Shown piece by piece: positions 7,400 through 15,296 of a DNA stretch of 15,888 nt (its first letter is position 1; each line of letters begins with the position of its first letter). A model generated the notes under the pieces. It saw only the letters and a list, made by a program, of their open reading frames with translations. It was not told where the DNA came from and made no database searches. The stretch lies in the NCBI GenBank assembly GCA_023427925.1, contig JAEYZS010000169.1, positions 1-15,888 on the forward strand, written 5' to 3'. A program made the position numbers and the translations under genes. The stretch comes from Pseudomonadota bacterium. GTDB lineage: Bacteria; Bdellovibrionota; Bdellovibrionia; Bdellovibrionales; JAEYZS01.

Positions 7400-7960
7400 T
7401 TAAAATTGAAAAAGAATTCGAGCTAGTATCGTGTAGTGGTTGTCCACTAATTCTATTTTTGAGCCACCATAATCAACCTCGGATCCAAACATTTTGTAGT
7501 AGCGTGCTTGTAACCCAATGATAAGGCTTCTTTTGGTGAAGACATCAGCTCCTGCGCCAATAAATAATCCAAACGCAGTATCTTCTTGAGATGGATTTCC
7601 GCTGTGGGCTTCAATTTCGTTTGTTACAAATGCTACTCCACCAGTAAATCCGTAATAAAACGGCTCGTAACTGTTAAAGTAATATTGGACACCGAGGTTA
7701 ATATCCTGATGATTAACTTTATCATGGGAGCTTTGGATGTAAGACAACTCAAAGCTGAGCTCATCTTCGATGCTGTAGCCTAAAACACCACCAACACCAA
7801 TACTGTTACGAGAAGAGCTATTGGCCGAATCACCAGCATACCCGCTCAGGGCTATGTTACCGACCACTGCCCCTACTTTAAATGTATCGGTTTTGGGACC
7901 TTCAGCGAAAACACTCATCGAAAAAACAGATAATACAAAAACTATTAACAAATACTTCAT
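7400..7960 (-). CDS. Small outer-membrane beta-barrel protein
   Basis: 186 residues with a clear Sec signal peptide (hydrophobic core 3-17, predicted cleavage after VFA at residue 19). The mature part is a series of alternating amphipathic strands rich in Gly, Tyr and Phe, for example GVGGVLGYSIEDELSFELSY, INLGVQYYFN, FYYGFTGGVAFV, GLFIGAGADVF and SLIIGLQARYY. It ends in the aromatic residue F, the usual signal for BAM insertion. Size and pattern fit an 8-stranded OmpA/OmpX/OmpW-like barrel of the OMP_b-brl group. No plug or OmpA C-terminal peptidoglycan domain is present. The ribosome site GGAGGA lies 4-5 bases before the ATG. A separate terminator precedes it, so it is probably transcribed alone. 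Its specific function is unknown. Confidence 0.8.
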   Translation of the reverse strand: MKYLLIVFVLSVFSMSVFAEGPKTDTFKVGAVVGNIALSGYAGDSANSSSRNSIGVGGVLGYSIEDELSFELSYIQSSHDKVNHQDINLGVQYYFNSYEPFYYGFTGGVAFVTNEIEAHSGNPSQEDTAFGLFIGAGADVFTKRSLIIGLQARYYKMFGSEVDYGGSKIELVDNHYTILARILFQF

Positions 7961-8055
7961 ATTTCCTCCGTATAACTAAGATTAAGTCTGCTCCACGATG
8001 AAGTCATGTGCATTATTGTTAATGCCTAGGTGAGTCTTGCGCCGAGTTTTTGGAT

Positions 8056-8086
8056 AAAAAAAACCCTAAGTGTTATGCACTTAGGG
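8056..8086 (-). terminator. Rho-independent terminator of phaR
   Basis: On the minus strand a 9-bp stem, CCCTAAGTG / CACTTAGGG (8064-8072 and 8078-8086, 5-base loop), is followed directly by eight T (A8 at 8056-8063 on +). It lies 28 bp after the phaR stop and separates phaR from the downstream beta-barrel gene. Confidence 0.92.
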
Positions 8087-8114
8087 CTCTTGATAATCAG
8101 ACTGAAACTTAAGT

Positions 8115-8657
8115 TTAGTTGCTGAAGTTTCTGTTTGAATTTGGAAGTTCAGGAGTTGGTTCAAAGCTTGGATTTGCATTTGCACTTTGAGTGTCCTGAG
8201 CTTTATTTTCTTGAGCTTTCGCAACACGATTCTCAAGATTAGACTTCATGTCATCGAAAGATCTTGGTCCCTTCTCAAGGAAATCTTTAACGATTTCTTT
8301 TACAGGAGTTTCTTTCTCTTCTGGAGTGAAAACATCAAGTTTAGCTAGGTAGCTAGACATGCTTCCGTTTCCATGTTGAATGATGTCTCTTAATACGTAA
8401 AGCGGAGCATAATCTCCAGCTTTCTTCTCAGCTTCAAAAATGATTTGTGAAAGAGTAGATGCTGTGATGTCCCTTTTAGTCTTGTTATCAATCACAGTTA
8501 CTTCTTCGCTAGCACGAATCATTTTAGCGATATCATCTAAAGTCACGTAGCAGCTTTGCTGTGTATCATACAACTTTCTGTTCTGATAACGTTTGATGAT
8601 CTTTGGTGTCGTAGTAGTGTTTGCTGATCTTTCTGTCATTTGGGCTTGTGTTTCCAA
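8115..8657 (-). CDS. phaR: PhaR-type polyhydroxyalkanoate regulator (DNA-binding)
   Basis: 180 residues. Residues about 18-80 match the PhaR/PHB accumulation regulator DNA-binding domain: IKRYQNRKLYDTQQSCYVTLDDIA, VTVIDNKTKRDIT and STLSQIIFEAE. The remainder (about 85-125) resembles the PHB-accumulation region, and a Gln/Asn/Pro/Glu-rich tail follows. In known members PhaR binds DNA and PHA granules and represses phasin and its own gene. No PHA synthase or phasin is in this window, so the target here is unknown. The start is TTG at 8657: GGGGAGG sits 4 bases upstream, whereas the in-frame ATG at 8639 has no ribosome site. A strong terminator follows the gene. Confidence 0.88.
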   Translation of the reverse strand: METQAQMTERSANTTTTPKIIKRYQNRKLYDTQQSCYVTLDDIAKMIRASEEVTVIDNKTKRDITASTLSQIIFEAEKKAGDYAPLYVLRDIIQHGNGSMSSYLAKLDVFTPEEKETPVKEIVKDFLEKGPRSFDDMKSNLENRVAKAQENKAQDTQSANANPSFEPTPELPNSNRNFSN

Positions 8658-8696
8658 GTCGCCTCCCCTTGTTGGGTTAGTTCATCTAATTGTTTT

Positions 8697-8713
8697 TGCT
8701 ACTTTGATTAGCA
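8697..8713. promoter_or_regulatory. Dyad TGCTA-N7-TAGCA, possible operator
   Basis: A 17-bp inverted repeat, TGCTA (8697-8701) and TAGCA (8709-8713), lies 40 bp upstream of the phaR start in the divergent intergenic region. The position suits an operator, perhaps for autoregulation. Five-base arms can occur by chance. Confidence 0.3.
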
Positions 8714-8753
8714 TTGCCACAGCGTCTTAACTCATCCATCTCTTACAAAATGG

Positions 8754-8767
8754 AACGCTGAAGCGTT
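8754..8767. promoter_or_regulatory. Dyad AACGCT-GA-AGCGTT, possible operator
   Basis: A near-continuous palindrome with 6-bp arms and a 2-bp centre, in the middle of the 244-bp divergent region 8658-8901. It lies about 35 bp upstream of the rightward -35 box, so a regulator bound here could act on either gene. Confidence 0.3.
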
Positions 8768-8801
8768 AATTTACGCGGAGAATAGGACTGGCCGTCGCTA
8801 C

Positions 8802-8830
8802 TTGTCAAGCAATCAAGGCCTGAATATATT
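8802..8830 (+). promoter_or_regulatory. Sigma70-type promoter facing right
   Basis: TTGTCA (8802-8807) and TATATT (8825-8830) are separated by exactly 17 bp, each matching the consensus at five of six positions. Transcription would begin near 8837 and serve the GspG-like gene and possibly the TPR-lipoprotein and LolB-like genes downstream. The leader before the TTG at 8902 would be about 65 bases. Confidence 0.6.
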
Positions 8831-8901
8831 TACCGCAATAACGCGTAGCAATTTGAGAAATTTGAATCAATTTTGTTTTATGAACAAAAGTTATTCAAGT
8901 T

Positions 8902-9396
8902 TTGAACAAAACCATCCGAAAGTCTAGAGGTATGGGTGGTGCTGACTTATCTTCGGATAACAAAAAAATCAAGGAAATTCAACAATTTAACACATTCGAT
9001 GTGTTGTCTATATTCCTCTGTTTTTTGTTAATTGTAGGTATAGGAACCGTCCTATTTTACGGGCATATTAACGGTAAAAAGCGAGTAATTGCAAAAAATC
9101 AGGTGGAAAATCTTGCTCACGAACTCATTATGAAACCAGTAATTTCTTCTATGGAGCAGTCGGGTAGAATGCCTGCTTCAGCCGAAAATGTAGACCTAGA
9201 TCCGTGGGGAGCTGCTTTTAAATATAGCGTAATTAAAAACTCCTACGGTCAGCCCATCTACGTCGTTGTTTTATCGGGAGGGCCAAACAACAGTTTCGAG
9301 ACGGAAATAGCAGAAAGCGTATCTTTTACCCAATCCAATATCGAAAATGTGAAATTTAAAGGCGACGATATTGGTTACATAAAATCTTTTAGATAA
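8902..9396 (+). CDS. Anchored protein with GspG-like (pseudopilin) periplasmic domain
   Basis: 164 residues from a TTG start. A hydrophilic N-terminus of about 32 residues is followed by one hydrophobic segment (33-54) and a helical, basic stretch (58-78). The C-terminal part has DLDPWGAAFKY (98-108), a Gly-containing turn, YVVVLSGGPNN (120-130) and a late GDDIGYI. That order matches the major type II secretion pseudopilin GspG, whose globular part has DPWGnpY..., then a strand and S-G-G/A-D/N, then a D-I ending. The canonical prepilin peptidase site (G followed by F/M-T-L-x-E) is absent, and no other secretion genes are adjacent. Start choice is weak: no clear ribosome site precedes the TTG, and the ATG at 8932 has AGAGG only one base away. 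Type II secretion relatedness is inference. Confidence 0.7.
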   Translation: MNKTIRKSRGMGGADLSSDNKKIKEIQQFNTFDVLSIFLCFLLIVGIGTVLFYGHINGKKRVIAKNQVENLAHELIMKPVISSMEQSGRMPASAENVDLDPWGAAFKYSVIKNSYGQPIYVVVLSGGPNNSFETEIAESVSFTQSNIENVKFKGDDIGYIKSFR

Positions 9397-9492
9397 AAAA
9401 TTAAGCAACAAGATGAAAGTCTACGTCTGGTTCGAGTGTCCTGGACTCCGTTTGTCTCAAGAGTGAGCAGTTTGCCTCCGAAAAGTTTATAT

Positions 9493-9498
9493 AAGGGG
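9493..9498 (+). promoter_or_regulatory. Ribosome site fixing the TPR-lipoprotein start
   Basis: AAGGGG is followed by a 6-base spacer and GTG at 9505. The longer reading from GTG 9436 has no such site and would put 23 extra residues before the lipoprotein signal. Confidence 0.75.
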
Positions 9499-9504
9499 CA
9501 AATT

Positions 9505-11364
9505 GTGAAAATAAAATCAAACTACACAAAATTTAAGCTGAATGTCGCAGTCGGTTTACTTGTCATTTCGATGACTTCTGCGTGTTCAGTTTTGGAAAAG
9601 GGTGAGCAAAAGACAAACGCAGTTGGGGAAAATTCTGTATTCACTGTGGATAGAGCGCCCGCCTTTGTAAATACCAAAGAAATGGAAACTAAAAAGGATG
9701 CTCCTCTCGTAGATAAGCTTTCGATGGAAACACAAGCTGACTATCATTTTGCTCTTGCCGAAACGTATAGTTTCGAAGGCCTTTCTCAAAAGGCAATCGA
9801 GGAGTTTAAAACCACTTTGATTTATGATCCGAATTCAAAAGTCGTTAAGCTGAGACTTGCAATTGAATATGTGAAGTTAGGATTGGTTTCTGAAGCCGTT
9901 AAAAGTGCTGAGGATGTTATCAAGTTAGACCCAAAGAGCGTCGAAGCGAGATTACTACTTGGTGGTCTTTACTCCACGCTTAAACTTTTTGATAAGTCCA
10001 TCAACCAATACAATGAAGTTATAAAGATCGATCCAAGTAGTGCCAACGAGGCGAACCTCTATCTCGGAGCGATTTACGCAGAGAAGAATGACCTTAATAA
10101 AGCATTAACATACTTCCAAAAAGTCGCTGCAGCGAAAGATACAAAGTTCAAACATTTAGCCCATTATTACATTGGGCGCATCCATGTTTTCAACAATAAG
10201 GGGAAATTGGCTGAAGAAGCTTTCAAAAAGAGTATTGGTGCAAAACCAGATTTCACAGATTCAGTGTTAGCTCTAGGCGCACTTTACGAAGATCAAAACA
10301 AGTCTGACCAAGCGACTAAACTTTATTCATCCTACCAAGAGCAGTATGGACCAGATGTAAGTGTGGCAAAGTCACTTTCGCAGATCTATTTAGAAAACGA
10401 AAATTACGCAAAAGCTTACAACCAATATGAAATTATCCAAGCAGCTGAGCCTGAGAATTTGAATATCAAAATCAGGTTAGCGCTTTTAGATATCGAAAAG
10501 AAAGACTACACCATTGCTATTCGAAGATTAAAAGAAATTCTTGCACAGGCTCCGGACTCTGATAAGGTTCGCTTCTATCTTGCGGCAGTATTTGAAGAGT
10601 TAAATCAAGATAAAGATGCAATAGAACAATTCGAAAAAATCCCAGCGGGGAGCCAATTCTACGGTGAATCCGTAGTTCATACAGTTTACCTTCATAGACA
10701 AATGGGCGACAAAAAGCGTGCATTGTCTGTTGTGGTAAAAGCGATAGAAAATAAAAAAGATCAGCCTCAGTTCTATGCTCTTCATGCCTCTTTGTTAGAT
10801 GAGCAAAAAAAGTTTAATGAAGCTGAAAAAGTTCTCTCAAAGGCGACAGAGTTGTTTCCAGATAACGAGCAATTGATATTCTTCTTGGGGTCGACTCAAG
10901 ACAAGTTAGGCAAAAAACAATCGACGGTTGAGAGTATGAAGAAAGTATTAAAGCTCAACCAGGATCATGTTCAGGCGTTAAATTATCTTGCTTATACTTA
11001 CGCAGAGCTGGGAGTGGAGCTGACTGAAGCCGAGCATTTGGCCCGGAAGGCATTGAAAATGAAACCAAATGATGCTTATATTAAAGATACATTGGGTTGG
11101 GTCTTGTATAAACAAGGTCGCTTAAAAGAAGCAGTGCTAACATTAGAGACAGCGCATCAGCTTAATCCGGAAGAGAGCATAATAGCTGAACATCTTGGTG
11201 ATGCTTATTACCAATATCAGTTATTTACAAAAGCAAAAGATATGTATGAACGAGCAGCTAGGGTGGAAAAAAATGAAGACAACATCAAGAAACTTGAAAG
11301 CAAGATCGACCAACTTCAAAAAATGCTTACAGATAATTACAAGCGGGTTCCTGCTTCTTTCTAG
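9505..11364 (+). CDS. TPR-repeat outer-membrane lipoprotein, LbcA-like
   Basis: 619 residues from GTG 9505. The N-terminus is basic, then hydrophobic (13-23), ending TSAC, with the lipid-bearing Cys at residue 27. A low-complexity linker leads to a solenoid of about 14 tetratricopeptide repeats from roughly 78 to 590, with typical A-[YF]-P spacing such as AEEAFKKSIGAKPD, KEAVLTLETAHQLNPE and TKAKDMYERAARVE. The block ALNYLAYTYAELG...LTEAEHLARKALKMKPND...IKDTLGWVLYKQGRLKEA (490-543) is characteristic of the proteobacterial lipoprotein family that includes P. aeruginosa LbcA (PA4667), an adaptor that delivers substrates to the periplasmic protease CtpA. In Pseudomonas that gene sits beside lolB; here a LolB-like gene overlaps the 3' end by 92 bp. 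The adaptor role is inferred, and no CtpA gene is in view. Confidence 0.82.
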   Translation: MKIKSNYTKFKLNVAVGLLVISMTSACSVLEKGEQKTNAVGENSVFTVDRAPAFVNTKEMETKKDAPLVDKLSMETQADYHFALAETYSFEGLSQKAIEEFKTTLIYDPNSKVVKLRLAIEYVKLGLVSEAVKSAEDVIKLDPKSVEARLLLGGLYSTLKLFDKSINQYNEVIKIDPSSANEANLYLGAIYAEKNDLNKALTYFQKVAAAKDTKFKHLAHYYIGRIHVFNNKGKLAEEAFKKSIGAKPDFTDSVLALGALYEDQNKSDQATKLYSSYQEQYGPDVSVAKSLSQIYLENENYAKAYNQYEIIQAAEPENLNIKIRLALLDIEKKDYTIAIRRLKEILAQAPDSDKVRFYLAAVFEELNQDKDAIEQFEKIPAGSQFYGESVVHTVYLHRQMGDKKRALSVVVKAIENKKDQPQFYALHASLLDEQKKFNEAEKVLSKATELFPDNEQLIFFLGSTQDKLGKKQSTVESMKKVLKLNQDHVQALNYLAYTYAELGVELTEAEHLARKALKMKPNDAYIKDTLGWVLYKQGRLKEAVLTLETAHQLNPEESIIAEHLGDAYYQYQLFTKAKDMYERAARVEKNEDNIKKLESKIDQLQKMLTDNYKRVPASF

Positions 11365-11776
11365 TTTCTACTTAGCTTCTTGTTCAACGACTTCTGTGCG
11401 CCAGGATCAAGCAGAACGCGGGGAGTGGGAAGCGCGCGTTTTGATCCGCGACAAACGACAATCAAAAAGATTTATAGTTAATGCCGATTTTATGGCTTCA
11501 AAGCCGGATCAGTTAAGAATGGACATCACCACTCCTTTGGGGATTCATGTCGCATCACTTGCATTGGATAAAGGCAAAATGTCCTATATTGTTCCTCAGC
11601 AAAAAGCTCACTATGAGGGACGGCCTACGGCTCAAGCCTTTGCAAAAACTCTTAATTTTGCAATTGATCCAAAACTGATTTTGAACGTCTTATTTGATCA
11701 GCCAGTTCAACAAAAAGGTTGGAATTGTAAGACTGAAGAGACGTTTGTGTCAGAATGCGCATACGGCGGAATGTAA
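11273..11776 (+). CDS. lolB: LolB-like outer-membrane lipoprotein, ended early by in-frame TAA
   Basis: LolB receives lipoproteins from LolA and inserts them in the outer membrane. This 167-residue product starts at ATG 11273, inside the TPR gene, after AGGGTGG (6-base spacer). A basic n-region is followed by a hydrophobic core and a perfect lipobox LASC, with Cys at residue 37. The mature part follows the LolB/DUF4292 pattern: GEWEARVLIRD, a beta-rich region with QLRMDITTPLGIHVASL, then strands and AFAKTLNFAIDPKLILNVLF. It ends at TAA 11774-11776 within what looks like the next strand. The same frame then runs open for 52 more codons of similar character. One substitution (TAA from AAA) would restore a 220-residue protein. 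LolB identity rests on the pattern and on the neighbouring TPR lipoprotein; a generic LolA/LolB-fold lipoprotein is the alternative. Confidence 0.68.
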   Translation: MKTTSRNLKARSTNFKKCLQIITSGFLLLSSFYLASCSTTSVRQDQAERGEWEARVLIRDKRQSKRFIVNADFMASKPDQLRMDITTPLGIHVASLALDKGKMSYIVPQQKAHYEGRPTAQAFAKTLNFAIDPKLILNVLFDQPVQQKGWNCKTEETFVSECAYGGM

Positions 11777-11935
11777 ATCACATGGGCAAATCGCAAAGCA
11801 CAAGAAAAATATGTGACGATTAGCCACCCACACTATCAGGTTGAGCTTCGTTTTAATAAATTCAAAGTTCCTAGCTCAATTAAAGAAAGCGCATTTGTCA
11901 TCAAAAAGCCTGACGGTTTTAACACTGTTCGATGA
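11777..11935 (+). other. In-frame continuation of the LolB-like gene after the TAA
   Basis: 52 sense codons follow the TAA and end at TGA 11933-11935. They encode ITWANRKAQEKYVTI, then HYQVELRFNKFKVPSSI and a final basic stretch. The alternating hydrophobic strands and the W near the start suit the last strands of a LolB-type barrel. There is no start codon with a ribosome site of its own. I read it as the detached 3' end of the gene. Confidence 0.6.
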
Positions 11936-12034
11936 GATAAATTCGATTGAAATTTTTCCATAAGACAAAGGTCTAGTTTAGCTCTAATCCACACGATGAA
12001 TGGAGATTATAAGGCATAATATCCTTAGAGGCAC

Positions 12035-12057
12035 TTTTCAGTTGCAACGACTGAAAA
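12035..12057 (+). promoter_or_regulatory. Hairpin in the leader just before the prkA ribosome site
   Basis: The arms TTTTCAGT (12035-12042) and ACTGAAAA (12050-12057) are perfectly complementary. Two inner pairs (one G-U) extend the stem to 10 bp with a CAA triloop. It ends 3 bases before AGGAGG (12061-12066), the prkA ribosome site. There is no U-run after it, so it is not a terminator; it could tune mRNA stability or translation. I found no convincing promoter between 11936 and 12071. Confidence 0.5.
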
Positions 12058-12071
12058 TCAAGGAGGGTAAG

Positions 12072-14138
12072 ATGACCGATTTCAAAAATCTCATTCAACA
12101 ACTTCAAGTAAAGGAAAATCTGAAAGCTCTGAGCTGGTCAGGTTCTTTTGTTGAGTATCTTGATTTGGTCAAAAAGAACCCCCAAATCACACGTAATGCG
12201 TATCAAAGAATCTATGACATGATTATGGAATTTGGAACCGAGGAATATGTCGACGTAAAAAAGAAGATCACAAGATACAAATTTTTTGACGACGAAAAAA
12301 ATAATGGTTCAGACGCTGTCTTTGGAATGGACGTTTCGCTTATGAAATTAGTCAGTGCATTTCGGTCAGCGGCGATGGGCTATGGAACAGAAAAGAGAGT
12401 TATACTTCTTCACGGACCGGTCGGATCTGCAAAGTCGACAATTGCAAGACTACTAAAGAAGGGTTTGGAACACTACTCCAAAACCGATAGCGGAGCCTTT
12501 TACACTTTTGAATGGATTGATGACCCCAAAGACCCGCACGGACTTTTGGGAGAAGGAGTTGAATCTATGAAAACTCCAATGCATGAAGAGCCACTGCTCT
12601 TGATCCCTGAGACCATGAGAGATCAATTCTTGGATCAACTGAACCGTGGATTAGACGGAGATTTTAGAATTCAACTCAAAGGAGATTTGTGCCCTGCTAG
12701 CCGATTTATCTTTAAAAAGTTAATGGATAAATATAACGGTGACCTAAATCGTGTACTGAGTTTCGTTCGTGTTAAGAGACTTATTCTCTCTGAAGCTGAT
12801 AGAATTGGTATTGGTACATTCCAGCCAAAAGATGAAAAAACCCAAGACTCTACCGAATTAACAGGTGACATTAACTACCGTAAAATAGCTGAATACGGAT
12901 CGGATTCAGATCCGAGAGCATTTAACTTTGATGGTGAATTTAATATCGCAAACCGCGGGATCATTGAGTTTGTTGAGGTATTAAAGCTCGATGTTGCATT
13001 CTTGTACGATTTATTAGGTGCTTCTCAAGAACATCGTATTAAACCAAAGAAGTTTGCGCAAACTCATATCGATGAAGTGATTTTAGGTCACACCAACGAA
13101 CCCGAGTATCGAAAACTTCAAAACAATGAGTTTATGGAAGCTTTGCGAGATAGAACGGTCAAGATAGATATTCCATATATCACAAAGTTAAAAGACGAAG
13201 TTCGCATCTATGAGAAAGATTTTAATTCTCAAAAGATACGTGGAGTGCATATTGCTCCTCACACTATTCAGATGGCGGCAATGTGGGCAATCATGACAAG
13301 ACTTGAAGCTCCTAAAAAAGCCAATCTCACAAAGATTCAAAAATTGAAACTTTATGACGGAAAAGCATTGGCGGGATATACGGAAGATAACGTGAAAGAG
13401 TTAAGGAAAGAAGCTATCAGAGAAGGTCTTGATGGGATTTCTCCTCGTTATATCCAAGATAAACTTTCAAATGCATTTGTAAGCAATAAACACGGGGAAG
13501 TCGGTTGCGTAAATCCATTTATGGTGATGAATGAATTGGAAAGTGGATTAAAGCATCACTCACTCATTTCAAGCGAAGAGAAAAAAGCTCAATACCGAGA
13601 GCAACTCCAAGTTGTAAAACAAGAGTACGAAGATCTTGTGAAGTCTGAAGTCCAAAGAGCGGTGAGTGCTGATGAAGGTGCGATGTCGAGACTTTGCGGT
13701 AACTATATCGACAATATCAAGGCATATACTCAAAGAGAAAGGGTTAGAAATCCATTTACTGGAAGAGATGAAGAGCCAGATGAGAGATTAATGCGTTCAA
13801 TCGAAGAAAAGATTGAAATTCCAGAATCTCGAAAAGATGATTTCAGACGTGAGATCATGAACTATATCGGCGCCCTAGCTCTGGAAAATAAAAAATTCGA
13901 CTACAGAACTAACGAAAGACTGCATAAGGCTTTGGAGCTGAAACTCTTTGAAGATCAAAAAGACAGCATAAAGTTAACGACAATCGTTTCTAATGTAGTT
14001 GATAAAACAACTCAGGAAAAAATTGATGTGGTCAAGACAAGACTCATTAAAGATTACGGTTACTGTGAAATCTGTGCATCCAACGTATTGAACTATGTGG
14101 CTAGCATTTATGCTAGAGGAGATGCAAAGAATTCGTAA
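12072..14138 (+). CDS. prkA: PrkA serine protein kinase (YeaG family, AAA+)
   Basis: 688 residues from ATG 12072, chosen because AGGAGG lies 5 bases upstream; an in-frame ATG at 12000 has no such site. The N-terminal PrkA AAA domain spans about 20-400, with Walker [10 protein letters not shown] at 115-123 and family blocks around 148-165 ([15 protein letters not shown]). A second set of blocks follows, including [11 protein letters not shown] (295-305), [11 protein letters not shown] (339-349) and [13 protein letters not shown] (357-369). The C-terminal PrkA kinase-like region runs from about 415 to the end. E. coli YeaG and B. subtilis PrkA are about 630-645 residues, so this is slightly longer. 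The family acts in nitrogen-starvation, stationary-phase and sporulation stress. It is first of the conserved prkA-yeaH-spoVR order. Confidence 0.96.
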   Translation: MTDFKNLIQQLQVKENLKALSWSGSFVEYLDLVKKNPQITRNAYQRIYDMIMEFGTEEYVDVKKKITRYKFFDDEKNNGSDAVFGMDVSLMKLVSAFRSAAMGYGTEKRVILLHGPVGSAKSTIARLLKKGLEHYSKTDSGAFYTFEWIDDPKDPHGLLGEGVESMKTPMHEEPLLLIPETMRDQFLDQLNRGLDGDFRIQLKGDLCPASRFIFKKLMDKYNGDLNRVLSFVRVKRLILSEADRIGIGTFQPKDEKTQDSTELTGDINYRKIAEYGSDSDPRAFNFDGEFNIANRGIIEFVEVLKLDVAFLYDLLGASQEHRIKPKKFAQTHIDEVILGHTNEPEYRKLQNNEFMEALRDRTVKIDIPYITKLKDEVRIYEKDFNSQKIRGVHIAPHTIQMAAMWAIMTRLEAPKKANLTKIQKLKLYDGKALAGYTEDNVKELRKEAIREGLDGISPRYIQDKLSNAFVSNKHGEVGCVNPFMVMNELESGLKHHSLISSEEKKAQYREQLQVVKQEYEDLVKSEVQRAVSADEGAMSRLCGNYIDNIKAYTQRERVRNPFTGRDEEPDERLMRSIEEKIEIPESRKDDFRREIMNYIGALALENKKFDYRTNERLHKALELKLFEDQKDSIKLTTIVSNVVDKTTQEKIDVVKTRLIKDYGYCEICASNVLNYVASIYARGDAKNS

Positions 14139-14188
14139 TCTCACTGCAACAGTAAGGTTCAACCTATTGGAGCAAATGGAGTTAGTAG

Positions 14189-15295
14189 ATGTCGGTCAAA
14201 CAAGATCAGAGAAGATTTAGAGAGATCGTCAAGGGTAAGATAAAAGACAACTTTAAAAAGTATATTACCCATGAGGAGATGATCGGAAAGAGAGAGCAGG
14301 AGTTTGTGAAAATTCCTGTTCCTCGAATCAATATCCCAACATTCAAATATGGTCCAAAACAACAAGGTGGGGTTGGACAAGGACAAGGTAAGCCAGGTGA
14401 TCCTGTTCAGGGTGATCCTCAAAACGGTGAACCAGGTCAGGGTCAAGCCGGTGAAGGCGAAGGGCAACATCTTCTTGAAGTCGAAGTCAGCTACGATGAG
14501 CTTGCAGATATTTTGGGTGGGCAACTTGAATTGCCGCGTATCGAGCCTAAGGGTCATAAAAGCATTGAGAGCATGAAGACCAAGTATACGGGGCTTAGAC
14601 CTGTTGGTCCGGAATCTTTACGAAACTTTAAGGCCTCGTTTAAAGAGGCGCTTAAAAGAGAGATTATCTCCAAGACCTACAATCCAGATAAGCCAATCAT
14701 TGTGCCAATAAAAAAGGATATGAGGTATCGTTCGTTTAAGACTGTACCTCAGCCGTCAGCTAATGCAGTTGTGTTTTATATCATGGACGTTTCAGGATCG
14801 ATGGGCGAAGAGCAAAAAGAAATTGTTCGATTAGAAAGTTTCTGGCTCCATACATGGATTCGAAAACACTATAAAGGTCTACAAACTCGATTTATTATTC
14901 ACGATGCCTCTGCTCAAGAAGTGGACGAAGAAACTTTCTTTAGAACTAGTGAGTCCGGCGGAACATTGATTAGCTCTGCTTACAATCTTGTTAAGAAAAC
15001 TATCGACGAAGAATATCCTCTTGATCAGTGGAATATTTATGTCTTTCACTTTAGCGATGGTGACAACTGGAGCTCCGAAGATACACGCTATTGCATTAAG
15101 CTTTTAAGAGAAGATTTGCTTACAAAGGTAAATCTTTTTGGATATGGCCAGGTGGAAAGTCGCTACGGAAGTGGTCAGTTTATGAAAGATCTCGAAAAAT
15201 CTATGGGAGACGAACAAAATTTTGTAATGAGCAGAATTGCCAACCGAGATCAGATCGTAGACTCGATAAAAACCTTTTTACAAAAAGGTAATTAG
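14189..15295 (+). CDS. yeaH: YeaH/DUF444 family protein with von Willebrand A-like domain
   Basis: 368 residues. A basic N-terminal region (1-50, with RRFREIVKGKIKDNFKKYI) is followed by a flexible Gly/Gln/Pro/Glu-rich linker (55-93) and SYDELADILGGQLELPRI (101-118). From about 190 there is a VWA-like domain with a metal-adhesion site: DVSGS (200-204), T259 in SGGT, and D290 in FSDGDN. E. coli YeaH is about 427 residues, so this is a somewhat compact member. DUF444 proteins are almost always encoded between prkA and spoVR, as here; the biochemical role is unsettled. TGGAG at 14177-14181 gives a 7-base spacer to the ATG, and the gap after prkA is 50 bp. Confidence 0.95.
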   Translation: MSVKQDQRRFREIVKGKIKDNFKKYITHEEMIGKREQEFVKIPVPRINIPTFKYGPKQQGGVGQGQGKPGDPVQGDPQNGEPGQGQAGEGEGQHLLEVEVSYDELADILGGQLELPRIEPKGHKSIESMKTKYTGLRPVGPESLRNFKASFKEALKREIISKTYNPDKPIIVPIKKDMRYRSFKTVPQPSANAVVFYIMDVSGSMGEEQKEIVRLESFWLHTWIRKHYKGLQTRFIIHDASAQEVDEETFFRTSESGGTLISSAYNLVKKTIDEEYPLDQWNIYVFHFSDGDNWSSEDTRYCIKLLREDLLTKVNLFGYGQVESRYGSGQFMKDLEKSMGDEQNFVMSRIANRDQIVDSIKTFLQKGN

Positions 15296-15296
15296 A

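Noticed and set aside
8880..8927. 15-codon ORF in the leader of the GspG-like gene
   Set aside because: It has no ribosome site and no regulatory signature such as codon runs or an attenuator, so it is probably chance.
9436..9504. Upstream GTG start giving a 642-aa TPR protein
   Set aside because: AAGGGG precedes GTG 9505 at ideal spacing, and the shorter form gives a normal lipoprotein signal length.
12000..12071. Upstream in-frame ATG extending PrkA by 24 residues
   Set aside because: It has no ribosome site, its codons overlap the leader hairpin, and ATG 12072 has a perfectly spaced AGGAGG.
14241..14576. Gly/Gln-rich part of yeaH as a repeat element
   Set aside because: The family normally has a flexible Gly-rich linker here, and the DNA shows no regular tandem unit.
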